From Nitrospira sp. (lineage in GTDB: Bacteria > Nitrospirota > Nitrospiria > Nitrospirales > Nitrospiraceae), in assembly GCA_005116795.1 (NCBI GenBank), contig SWDL01000263.1, forward strand, positions 1 to 5,191: a DNA stretch of 5,191 nt, in the 5' to 3' direction. The number at the start of each line of letters is the position of its first letter. Within the stretch, counting starts at the first letter, position 1. The notes below the pieces were generated by a model. It was given only the letters and a program-made list of their open reading frames with translations. It was not told where the DNA came from and did not search any database. The position numbers were made by a program, and so were the translations under genes. Positions 1 to 5,191 of this stretch are shown here, one piece after another.

Positions 1-435
1 CTCGATGATGGTGGGCTCAAGGCTGACGCGCGCCTTGATGGAGTTCGAAATCAAACAGGCGGCCTCGGCCTTTTCCAGGAGCTCCTTGGCCTTGGCCGGA
101 TCGCCCCCCGGAGTCAGCGTCAGACGAGGCCTGAGGATGACGGAGGTAAACTGAAACTTCCCGCCCACGAGTTCGAGCCGGCCCTCGGCCTCGCTCTCGT
201 ACGCGTGAAACGCGTAGCCGGCACGGTCGGCGAACGCCAGGAAGGTGCTCATGGTGCACATATTCACCGAGGCGACGAAGAGGTCTTCCGGCGACCAGAT
301 TCCCTCATGCCCCTTGAATTCCGGCGGGGTCGCCACCTGGAGATCCGGCTTCCCCGCCGCCGCGAGGACGCCCTTCCTTTGATCCGTCCACCGGACGCTC
401 GTACGATACGTGTAGACCTTGGACTTCACTTCCAT
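1..435 (-). CDS. OsmC-family peroxiredoxin-like protein (3' end beyond the window)
   Basis: The frame translates to 145 residues without reaching a stop at the window edge. The OsmC/Ohr family are cytoplasmic enzymes that reduce organic or hydrogen peroxides using two reactive cysteines. Both cysteines are visible: C60 in the helix VNMCTMSTFLAFAD and C127 in EAACLISNSIK, close to their positions in E. coli OsmC and Ohr. E50, ten residues before C60 in SPEDLF, matches the conserved glutamate. R15 or R20 in RWTDQRKG is the probable catalytic arginine. The ATG at 435 is chosen because GGGAGG lies just upstream. Family members are about 140-150 residues and the sequence ends in SLEPTIIE, typical of their C-terminus, so probably only a few residues are missing. 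It lies 30 bp downstream of the DUF2892-like gene and is probably the last gene seen of this operon. Its substrate cannot be read from the sequence. Confidence 0.9.
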   Translation of the reverse strand, partial: MEVKSKVYTYRTSVRWTDQRKGVLAAAGKPDLQVATPPEFKGHEGIWSPEDLFVASVNMCTMSTFLAFADRAGYAFHAYESEAEGRLELVGGKFQFTSVILRPRLTLTPGGDPAKAKELLEKAEAACLISNSIKARVSLEPTIIE

Positions 436-465
436 GGATCTCCCTCCCCTCTCCGAACGTCCACC

Positions 466-630
466 CTACTCTTGCACGCCCAGCTTTCGCAACAGGGCCA
501 TCATCGGACACCAGCCGGTGAACGCCGACCGGATCAAATTCGCCGCCGCGAAGACCTCAAGATCATTCCACGGGAAACCCCGCCTGTGAACCCCATCAGC
601 CGAGGTTCTCGCGAATCCAATCGCCCACAT
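466..630 (-). CDS. Short YgaP/DUF2892-like membrane-domain protein, probably N-terminally truncated
   Basis: This 54-codon frame starts at the ATG at 630, inside the 3' end of the VIT-like gene but in another frame, and stops at TAG 466-468. Residues 20-52 include NLIRSAFTGW and CPMMALLRKLGV, the signature of the second half of the YgaP-type transmembrane domain (PF11127, DUF2892). That domain normally spans two membrane helices in 60-70 residues and often occurs next to or fused with rhodanese domains in sulfur metabolism. The first helix is missing here: residues 1-19 do not look like it. The remaining helix is only mildly hydrophobic and contains D23, E25 and R34. A GGTG lies upstream of the ATG at a usable distance, but coupling to the preceding gene is equally likely. 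It could be a working mini-protein or a remnant of a longer gene. The domain match is by eye; whether it is expressed is uncertain. Confidence 0.55.
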   Translation of the reverse strand: MWAIGFARTSADGVHRRGFPWNDLEVFAAANLIRSAFTGWCPMMALLRKLGVQE

Positions 631-1072
631 AGTGGGTCACCGTCACGACGATGATCGCAATGGCGAGATGCTCGCCGATGACCTTCCAAGGGGGCACACG
701 CTGCTCCTTGGCCATCTGAAGACTCAGGACCGCGAGCAAGGCGAGCCCCCATAGGACACTGGCCAGGATGGCCGTCTCCAAGGACCAGAGTGCCACGGGG
801 ACCAAAAACGTGAGCGCCACCAGGAACTTGGCGAGGAAGGTCGTGGCGGTCGACTCCCAGATCCCACGGACGCTGTGTTGATTCTCGGCTTCCTGCGCTA
901 CGTGCATCCCCAGGGCATCCGAGAAGGCATCGGCGATCGCAATGGTCAAGATCCCGCCCACGACAACCAATCGGGAATGGGTGCCGGCATGGAGGCCGAC
1001 CATCAACCCAAGCGTCGTGATCACGCCTGATGTCAGCCCGAAGGTCAGCCCCGCCCGCAACGTTGACTTCAT
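596..1072 (-). CDS. VIT1/CCC1-like family membrane protein (putative Fe/Mn transporter), short form
   Basis: The product is 158 residues with about five hydrophobic segments (near 10-27, 35-58, 76-94, 98-118 and 134-153). Helix 1 carries GLTSGVITTLGLMVGL and helix 2 ends in IADAFSDALGMHVAQEAE, which resemble the first two helices of the VIT1/CCC1 family. Members of that family move Fe2+ or Mn2+ across membranes in exchange for protons. D48 and D52 are the likely conserved acidic residues. Full-length members are usually over 200 residues, with a cytosolic metal-binding region of glutamates between helices 2 and 3. Here that region is a short loop of about 17 residues, so metal sensing may differ. 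The start at 1072 is chosen over an upstream in-frame ATG at 1198 because it makes a 4-bp ATGA overlap with the preceding gene and begins at the conserved region. Translation is probably coupled. The exact substrate is inferred only from the family. Confidence 0.75.
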   Translation of the reverse strand: MKSTLRAGLTFGLTSGVITTLGLMVGLHAGTHSRLVVVGGILTIAIADAFSDALGMHVAQEAENQHSVRGIWESTATTFLAKFLVALTFLVPVALWSLETAILASVLWGLALLAVLSLQMAKEQRVPPWKVIGEHLAIAIIVVTVTHYVGDWIRENLG

Positions 1073-1629
1073 GGCAGCCCCGGCCCAACCGCCTGCGCCA
1101 GGCTCCAGACCAGAAACAATCCGTACACGCTGCCGAAAAACAACGGGAAGCTCACCGCCCGATGTGCCCACCATTGTCGATGCGTACGGAACGCCCAAGC
1201 CGGCCGGAACACCGGCGGCTCATTGCCGGGTTCCGACCAGGGCTCATGCCGCTCGCGCAGCCATCGCAGCCCCGAGAGCAGTTTCCGGTCCGGCCAGGCG
1301 GGTAGCCCCTCAAGGCCGCGCAAGTGCCATTCCCAGAGAGAATTCTGCGCCGAGAACCTCCCCAGCACGATCGCCATCTGCAGACAGAGCAGAATGCCGA
1401 AGACACTGAGCAAGGCGATGACGATACTGAGTACCCGCGCCATCGGATGTTGGGAGACAAACAAGCCGATGACCGCCACAAAGATCGAATGGGCGAGCAG
1501 ATAGGCCGAGAGCAGACTGTGGTAGTCCCGCACGCCCGAGGTCCATAGCGTCAGAAGATGCGCATAGGTGCGGGCCAACCGCCCTTCCGTGTCCCCTGCA
1601 GAGCCAGCCGTCAACAGTGAAGGATTCAT
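1069..1629 (-). CDS. Uncharacterised three-helix membrane protein
   Basis: This is a 186-residue protein with hydrophobic helices near 39-58, 66-89 and 158-178. Between helices 2 and 3 is a polar stretch of about 68 residues rich in tryptophan and arginine, with R91, W99, W101, R104 and E107 just after helix 2. This layout, with two helices followed by a W..LR..E motif, recalls the loosely defined RipA-type octameric membrane proteins, but I cannot assign it firmly. No signal peptide or catalytic motif is visible. The ATG at 1629 is preferred over a TTG one codon upstream because AAAGAGG lies 4 bases before the ATG and would be too close to the TTG. Its stop overlaps the start of the VIT-like gene by 4 bp, so the two are probably translated together and may act in one membrane process. 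It appears to be the first gene of the operon. Function unknown. Confidence 0.75.
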   Translation of the reverse strand: MNPSLLTAGSAGDTEGRLARTYAHLLTLWTSGVRDYHSLLSAYLLAHSIFVAVIGLFVSQHPMARVLSIVIALLSVFGILLCLQMAIVLGRFSAQNSLWEWHLRGLEGLPAWPDRKLLSGLRWLRERHEPWSEPGNEPPVFRPAWAFRTHRQWWAHRAVSFPLFFGSVYGLFLVWSLAQAVGPGLP

Positions 1630-1653
1630 CAAACCTCTTTCCCCAGCCTGTCT

Positions 1654-1670
1654 TGCGATTCATGTACCAA
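1654..1670 (-). promoter_or_regulatory. Candidate sigma-54-type promoter for the membrane-protein operon
   Basis: Read on the minus strand, the site is TTGGTACATGAATCGCA. It has the invariant GG and GC separated by exactly 10 bases, plus the flanking TTGG and GCA of the -24/-12 consensus. About three of twelve informative positions deviate. Transcription would begin near 1644, leaving a leader of about 15 bases that still contains the AAAGAGG ribosome binding site. No convincing sigma-70 pair is seen in this stretch. A short match like this can arise by chance. Confidence 0.25.
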
Positions 1671-1794
1671 ACTTGGGAGGGTGGCGGAGCAGCGGACGGC
1701 GGGGGAATTACTGAGAAATCGAGCGGATTGGCGCGTCCTGCGATTGCACGGCGTCAGGCTGTAGAGAAACGGATCAGCGCCGGTGCCTGCGAGC

Positions 1795-1809
1795 GGGGCA
1801 CAATGCCCC
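1795..1809. repeat. Perfect 6-bp inverted repeat in the divergent intergenic region
   Basis: GGGGCA and TGCCCC flank a 3-base loop (CAA), followed by a G-rich run at 1811-1820. It is about 88 bases upstream of the plus-strand antitoxin gene, in the 267-bp gap between divergent transcription units. It lacks a T-run on either strand, so it is not an obvious terminator. It could be an operator for the toxin-antitoxin promoter or an RNA hairpin. The rest of the gap (1630-1896) shows no gene that I can support. Confidence 0.35.
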
Positions 1810-1896
1810 AGGGAGGGGGGTACTTGAAAGGCGACTTGCTTTTTCGGACATCTGGGCATAGCCTAAGTGACAGTATCCCGGTGAGCGGAGGACTGC

Positions 1897-2094
1897 ATGG
1901 CAAAGGCCAAGGCTGAGGCGCTGGAACTCATCAAGAAACTACCGGACGACGTGAGCACCGGCACGATCATGGAAGAGCTATTCTTCAAACAGCAGGTGGA
2001 GAAGGGCCTTCAGGATGTGACGGCGGGCCGGGTCCTTACCCATGACGAGCTAAGAGAAAGAATCGCGCGATGGCGCAAGTCCGCTGGTCGCTGA
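1897..2094 (+). CDS. Type II antitoxin, partner of the RelE/ParE-like toxin
   Basis: This is a 65-residue, highly charged protein. The N-terminal part holds ELIKKLPDDVSTGTIMEEL and the C-terminal part holds QVEKGLQDVTAGRVLTHDEL followed by basic residues. The pattern of a helix, then G-x-x-D-V-x-x-G-R-V and a helix starting HDEL, is common in small antitoxins encoded just before RelE/ParE toxins. They bind and inhibit the toxin and often repress their own promoter. The ATG at 1897 has a strong GGAGGA at 1887-1892. The gene overlaps the toxin start by 25 bp, so translation is coupled and the antitoxin is made first. No classical DNA-binding fold can be recognised with confidence. The assignment rests mostly on the position, the size and the motif pattern. 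Confidence 0.8.
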   Translation: MAKAKAEALELIKKLPDDVSTGTIMEELFFKQQVEKGLQDVTAGRVLTHDELRERIARWRKSAGR

Positions 2095-2348
2095 CTGCCG
2101 GAAACGATCTGCAGGACATCGAAAACTTTATCGCCCGCGATTCCGTCCTCCATGCAATTGCGTGTGTTGATCGCATCGTGGAGTCCGCTGAAACCCTCCT
2201 CAAGTCCCCTCAGATTGGTCGTATCGTACCGGAATTCAACCGCCCGGACCTTCGAGAAGTGATATTCAGGGGGTACCGGATCGTCTACCTATCTCGGGAC
2301 AACGAGATCACTATTCTGCGAGTTGTGCAGGTGCGAGAGATCTCCTGA
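2070..2348 (+). CDS. RelE/ParE-family toxin
   Basis: This 92-residue protein has the expected family pattern. AGNDLQDIENFIARD (residues 10-24) forms the first helix. A second helix ends in ETLLKSPQIGR (41-51). The core strands follow as R62-EVIFRGYRIVYL (62-74) and EITILRVVQVRE (79-90). RelE-type members cut mRNA on the ribosome and ParE-type members poison DNA gyrase; sequence by eye does not separate them. The usual C-terminal H-x-x-R is replaced by Q87-V-R89, so the final catalytic-type residue is partly atypical. The start ATG at 2070 lies inside the antitoxin gene, with only a weak AGAAAG upstream, consistent with coupling. Its last 60 bases are antisense to the tail of the decayed toxin on the other strand. 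Confidence 0.88.
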   Translation: MAQVRWSLTAGNDLQDIENFIARDSVLHAIACVDRIVESAETLLKSPQIGRIVPEFNRPDLREVIFRGYRIVYLSRDNEITILRVVQVREIS

Positions 2349-2534
2349 CACTCGTTCAGCGCGAACCGTGGAATATTGGCGGGTAAAAGACGAAAGAAGG
2401 CGCTCGATCAGCGGCAGGATGCGCTCGACTTCTTCTAAGAACTCAGTGCCGAGCCCAATGCGCCTCGAATCATACCAGGCAGCAGCGTCAATCAGCTCCG
2501 ACAACGCCTCGGGAGCAACTCGGATCGGGGTCAC
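2289..2534 (-). pseudogene. ParE/RelE-like toxin, C-terminal half lost
   Basis: The first 45 residues match the N-terminal half of a ParE-type toxin: VAPEALSELIDAAAWYDSRR, then GLGTEFLEEVERILPLIER. Intact members continue with a P-x-x-(F/Y)-P segment, VRR and a strand such as RFPYxVxY, ending near 95-100 residues. Here the frame diverges after residue 45 and ends at 81 residues. The last 20 codons are simply the antisense of the other toxin gene. In another frame the bases near 2366-2405 read FYPPIFHGSR before a TGA, which resembles the missing segment and suggests a frameshift plus a deletion. The GTG start at 2534 makes a 4-bp GTGA overlap with the antitoxin stop, the normal coupled layout. 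It is probably inactive. A diverged functional toxin with an unusual C-terminus is the alternative. Confidence 0.6.
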
Positions 2535-2770
2535 TTGCCGGCCAGGCGATCCTGAGCGCGTGCACGGGCTTCAGCCCAGGAGAGAGCCGGTGCGCCGTCA
2601 AGGGCAGCGCGCGCCCGACGCTCCACCTCGGCAATCCATTCCCGCTCACTTCGTCTGTCGGCGGGCAACTCCGGCTCCAGTGTCGCCAAGAGCTCTGTGA
2701 CAAGCCGCGCCCGCTCCGATTCGGGAAGCTGCAACGCCTTCTTCAAGACCTGATCAGTGCTCATAGCCAT
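2531..2770 (-). CDS. Addiction-module antitoxin of the PF09720/TIGR02574 type
   Basis: This 79-residue protein opens with LKKALQLPESERARLVTELL (residues 9-28), the leucine- and arginine-rich helix of this family. It continues with EREWIAEVERRARAALDG, a W-x-x-E-(I/V)-x-R-R pattern also typical of the family. Such proteins are encoded just before ParE/RelE toxins and neutralise them. No separate DNA-binding domain is visible. There are two possible starts, ATG at 2770 and ATG at 2764; neither has a good ribosome binding site. The upstream promoter would place the RNA start at about 2770, which favours leaderless translation from the first ATG. It overlaps its eroded toxin by 4 bp. If the toxin is dead, this antitoxin is an orphan that could still cross-neutralise other toxins; that is inference. 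Confidence 0.85.
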   Translation of the reverse strand: MAMSTDQVLKKALQLPESERARLVTELLATLEPELPADRRSEREWIAEVERRARAALDGAPALSWAEARARAQDRLAGK

Positions 2771-2776
2771 GCAGCA

Positions 2777-2805
2777 AGTCTAGCCTTTCCTGTGGTCGGT
2801 CGCAA
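2777..2805 (-). promoter_or_regulatory. Sigma-70-like promoter of the minus-strand antitoxin
   Basis: Read on the minus strand, the -35 is TTGCGA (2805-2800) and the -10 is TAGACT (2782-2777), each matching four of six consensus bases, with an ideal 17-bp spacer. Transcription would start near 2770, at or next to the first ATG of the antitoxin, giving a leaderless or nearly leaderless mRNA. This agrees with the absence of a ribosome binding site there. Confidence 0.45.
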
Positions 2806-2917
2806 GTACGGATAGTTCCACCGAATGACCCGAGCCGATGCGCTATCTTGAACCGGTGCGAGAAGATGGTCGCCGCTCACTCTCATGACACTGATCGAAG
2901 TCGTCTGACAGTTGGTC

Positions 2918-2943
2918 AAACAAAGCAGGCCGGCCGGTGGCCT
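2918..2943 (-). terminator. Candidate intrinsic terminator of the helicase gene
   Basis: Four bases after the helicase stop, the minus strand reads AGGCC, a 7-base loop (ACCGGCC) and GGCCT, then GCTTTGTTT. The stem is short but all G/C-rich, and the tail has six T residues in nine bases. Alternative pairings of the GGCC repeats are possible. The position is right for ending the helicase transcript before the toxin-antitoxin module on the same strand. The remaining 2806-2917 stretch shows no gene that I can support. Confidence 0.4.
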
Positions 2944-2947
2944 CCCG

Positions 2948-5191
2948 TCACAACAAGACGGCGCTCGGCGAGAGCAGAAAATCGAAGTCGGCCTTTGTCA
3001 GGACGCCCTGTCCCGTTCCCCGGACGGCCCCTCGCATGACCGCTTCGTACAGCGCGAGCTTCCGTTGCTTGAGCGCCGTCATTTTTTCCTCCACCGTGTG
3101 CCGCATCAGAATCCGCATGACGGAGACGGTCTGTTTCTGCCCGATGCGGTGCGCGCGGTCGGAGGCCTGGTTTTCCACCGCGGGGTTCCACCAGGGATCG
3201 AGGTGAAAGACATAGGTCGCTTTGGTGAGATTCAGCCCCTGGCCGCCCGCCTTCAGGCTCAGCAGAAACACGCCCGGCTGCTCGCTGTGCTGAAACGCCG
3301 TTACCCGCGCTTTGCGCGCGCCGAGCGCCGTGGACCCATCCAGCCGGCTGTATGGCATATCGTGCGCCGCGCAGGCCTCCTGCACCAGGTCGAGAAAACT
3401 GGTGAATTGGGAAAAGACCAGCGCGCTGTGGCCCTCCTCCAGCAAGATCTGCAGCCGCTCGATCAGGAAACTCAGCTTGGGCGAGGATTCATCCGACTGA
3501 CCGGTGAGGAGCCGGGGCGAGAGGCAGGCCTGTCTGAGCTTCAAAATCGCCGTCAGCGCAATGAATTGAGCCTGAGCCTGAGTCTTCCGTCGGTAGGCCT
3601 CGTCGATCGTGGAGCGCACATGCTCGACCGTCTGCTGGTAGAGCGCCTTTTGTCGGTCGGTCAACTCGAGGAACACGTCCGTCTCAATCTTCGGGGGCAA
3701 ATCAGGAAGCGCCTGTTCTTTCGTCCGCCTGAGGATGAAGGGGCGGGTCCGACGGAGCAGGCGTTCGGGCGTGCCTCCCGGCGCGCGCTTGAGTGAGCCC
3801 GCGAACCGCTCATAGTCTCCCAGCAGACCCGGCAGGCACAGATCCATGATGGAAAAGTACTCACCGAGGTGATTTTCCACCGGCGTGCCGGTCATCGCGA
3901 TCTTGAAAAAGCCCTTCAGACGACGGACGGCCCCGGTGGTGTCCGCCACGAGATTCTTCACCGCCTGGGCCTCGTCGAACACGATGACATGGAACGCCGT
4001 GCGCTCCAAGGCCTCGATGTCCCGCCGCACCAGCCCGTAGGTGGTCAAGACCACGTCGCCGGATTGGGCATCGAGGGTCCGTCCCTTGCCGCTGTAGATG
4101 TGGACCTTCAATCCCGGATAGAAGCGCGCCAGCTCCTGCTCCCAATTGAAGAGCAGGCTGGTCGGCACCACCACCAGATGGGGACCGCCGACGCCTTGAG
4201 GCGGTCGGACCAGCCCCTCTTTGATCGCCGCCAGCAAGCCGATCGCTTGGAGGGTTTTCCCCAATCCCATGTCGTCCGCTAGGCAGGCGCCGAAGCGGTG
4301 CTGGTGCAGAAACGCCAGCCAGGCATACCCGTCCCGCTGATAGGGACGCAGTGTGGCGCGCAGCCCTTCGGGGAGCGCCGGCGCGTCGATCCGCTCGAAG
4401 CCCAGTAAGCGCGAGAGCACGGCCTCCTCTTCAGCAGGGAGCGACACGCGGATGCCCTGCTCGCGGAGCGCCATCCAATCGAAGATCTGCAACCGGGGCA
4501 CTCTGACGATCCGCGCCGCCCCTCGGCCGCGCGCCGCCTGTTCGGACAGATTCGCGAGGGCGCGCAAGCGCTCGAGCGATGTGGCATCGAGGAGACGAAG
4601 TCCGCCCTCGGTGCGCACCAGTCCGCCGCGGCGGACGGCTTCCTGCCAGACCGCTTCCTCCACGATCGCGCCGTCGCACCGAATCTCCGGCCGAACCTCG
4701 AACCAATCGATCCCGGCCCTGCGCCCGACGTCCAACGCACAATCCCACCGGGACGGCCGGACCGGCGCCTCTTCGCAGAGCAGTGGAACGCCGGCGTCGG
4801 TCAGCTTCTCCAATAATTCCGGAAGGCGCTGGAACAGGCGTGGCGCTTCGATCCTCATCCGGTCGTAGCCGGACGTGCCGTGAAACATCTGCGGGCCGAA
4901 CAGCTCGAACGGAATTCGGTACAGCAAGGCTTCCCGTGATTTGTCGATCGGCATCAATTCCCACCGCCCTTCACGAATCTGTAATCGCTCGTCCGGCCGG
5001 GCATACAGCGAGAGATGGTGTCTCAGCCATCGGTAGGCCTCGTTGCTGACGGCACGCGACCAGTACTCCGGTGCGAGGGCCGTTTTAATGCGTCGGTCTC
5101 GCTCCTTGGCATCGCGCTCAGAGAGAAGCTTGAACCACGTGTCGTACAGCACGGCCTTTCGTTTCTGCGCGCGCAAGGGGCTGGAGACCGC
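2948..5191 (-). CDS. SNF2/Swi2-family DNA helicase/translocase (N-terminus beyond the window)
   Basis: 747 residues are visible; the frame stays open to the right edge, so the true start lies outside. SNF2 proteins use ATP to translocate on double-stranded DNA and remodel protein-DNA complexes. Counting from the edge, the Walker A motif is MGLGKT (308-313, lysine 312). It is followed by motif Ia VVPTSLLFNWEQEL, motif II D406-E-A-Q409, motif III MTGTPVENHLGEYFS, motif IV LVFSQFTSFLD, motif V LKAGGQGLNL and motif VI DRAHRIGQ (arginine finger R682). All core catalytic residues are present. Residues before about 270 resemble the accessory domains N-terminal to bacterial SNF2 helicases (SNF2_assoc type), but this is not certain. 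The bacterial family is often 900-1100 residues long, so several hundred residues may lie outside. An internal TTG at 5176 is not favoured as the start because the frame continues upstream. The cellular role (repair, transcription, defence) cannot be told from this window. Confidence 0.95.
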   Translation of the reverse strand, partial: AVSSPLRAQKRKAVLYDTWFKLLSERDAKERDRRIKTALAPEYWSRAVSNEAYRWLRHHLSLYARPDERLQIREGRWELMPIDKSREALLYRIPFELFGPQMFHGTSGYDRMRIEAPRLFQRLPELLEKLTDAGVPLLCEEAPVRPSRWDCALDVGRRAGIDWFEVRPEIRCDGAIVEEAVWQEAVRRGGLVRTEGGLRLLDATSLERLRALANLSEQAARGRGAARIVRVPRLQIFDWMALREQGIRVSLPAEEEAVLSRLLGFERIDAPALPEGLRATLRPYQRDGYAWLAFLHQHRFGACLADDMGLGKTLQAIGLLAAIKEGLVRPPQGVGGPHLVVVPTSLLFNWEQELARFYPGLKVHIYSGKGRTLDAQSGDVVLTTYGLVRRDIEALERTAFHVIVFDEAQAVKNLVADTTGAVRRLKGFFKIAMTGTPVENHLGEYFSIMDLCLPGLLGDYERFAGSLKRAPGGTPERLLRRTRPFILRRTKEQALPDLPPKIETDVFLELTDRQKALYQQTVEHVRSTIDEAYRRKTQAQAQFIALTAILKLRQACLSPRLLTGQSDESSPKLSFLIERLQILLEEGHSALVFSQFTSFLDLVQEACAAHDMPYSRLDGSTALGARKARVTAFQHSEQPGVFLLSLKAGGQGLNLTKATYVFHLDPWWNPAVENQASDRAHRIGQKQTVSVMRILMRHTVEEKMTALKQRKLALYEAVMRGAVRGTGQGVLTKADFDFLLSPSAVLL

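Noticed and set aside
205..654. Plus-strand open frame of 149 codons
   Set aside because: It is antisense to the OsmC and DUF2892-like genes and has a low-complexity Arg/Pro-rich translation without a ribosome binding site.
1073..1198. N-terminal extension of the VIT-like gene to the ATG at 1198
   Set aside because: It would overlap the upstream gene by more than 120 bp, and the added residues are not membrane-like; the ATGA overlap at 1069-1072 is a better start.
1836..1864. TTGCTT-17-TAGCCT as a promoter for the plus-strand antitoxin
   Set aside because: Spacing is good, but only three of six bases match in each box, too weak to list as a feature.
1617..1916. Frames on both strands filling the divergent intergenic region
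   Set aside because: Their translations have no recognisable domain, and they overlap the starts of better-supported genes; the plus-strand one also covers the antitoxin's ribosome binding site.
2848..3039. Small plus-strand frame of 63 codons
   Set aside because: It overlaps the helicase 3' end and terminator in antisense, with no ribosome binding site and a random-looking Arg/Pro-rich translation.
2912..3796. Long open frame of 294 codons on the plus strand
   Set aside because: It lies antisense within the SNF2 helicase, whose motifs are unmistakable; the translation is Arg/Gln-rich with no family features, as expected for a shadow frame in GC-rich DNA.
2289..5191. A DISARM-like or other named defence system
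   Set aside because: Only the helicase and toxin-antitoxin modules are visible; no methyltransferase, nuclease or other partner is present, so the call is not supported in this window.

Overview
This is a GC-rich bacterial window of 5191 bases. Gram-negative-type membrane and redox genes sit beside two small type II toxin-antitoxin modules and a large SNF2-family helicase. The style (compact ATGA-coupled genes, GTG/TTG starts, small addiction modules of the PF09720 and RelE/ParE kinds) would fit a Nitrospirota- or proteobacteria-like chromosome. No marker gene fixes the taxonomy, so this is a weak inference. I see no tRNA, rRNA, CRISPR array or insertion sequence.

Region 1 (1-1629, minus strand) reads as one transcription unit, running from right to left. 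It starts with a three-helix membrane protein of unknown function (1069-1629). This overlaps by 4 bp a short VIT1/CCC1-like membrane protein (596-1072), a family of Fe/Mn transporters. The third gene is a 54-codon reading frame (466-630) that overlaps the end of the VIT-like gene in another frame and carries the second half of a YgaP-type (DUF2892) membrane domain. The last is an OsmC-family thiol peroxidase-like protein (1-435), whose last few residues lie beyond the window. Together they suggest a small metal and oxidative-stress operon. A sigma-54-like element lies just upstream of its first gene (1654-1670).

Region 2 (1630-2947) has a 267-bp intergenic stretch with one perfect hairpin, followed by two toxin-antitoxin modules placed tail to tail. 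The plus-strand module (antitoxin 1897-2094, RelE/ParE toxin 2070-2348) looks intact. The minus-strand module has an intact PF09720-type antitoxin (2531-2770), but its ParE-like toxin (2289-2534) keeps only the N-terminal half. The rest of that toxin's reading frame is antisense to the end of the other toxin gene, so it looks like a decayed gene. A sigma-70-like promoter is placed so that the minus-strand antitoxin mRNA could be leaderless.

Region 3 (2948-5191, minus strand) is the C-terminal 747 residues of a bacterial SNF2/Swi2 DNA translocase. All the main helicase motifs are visible and the N-terminus lies beyond the right edge. A candidate intrinsic terminator follows its stop codon.

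The most interesting points are the hidden half-domain DUF2892 gene, the toxin-toxin antisense junction with one eroded toxin, and the unexplained membrane protein coupled to the VIT-like transporter. I found no convincing evidence for an entirely new multi-gene system.
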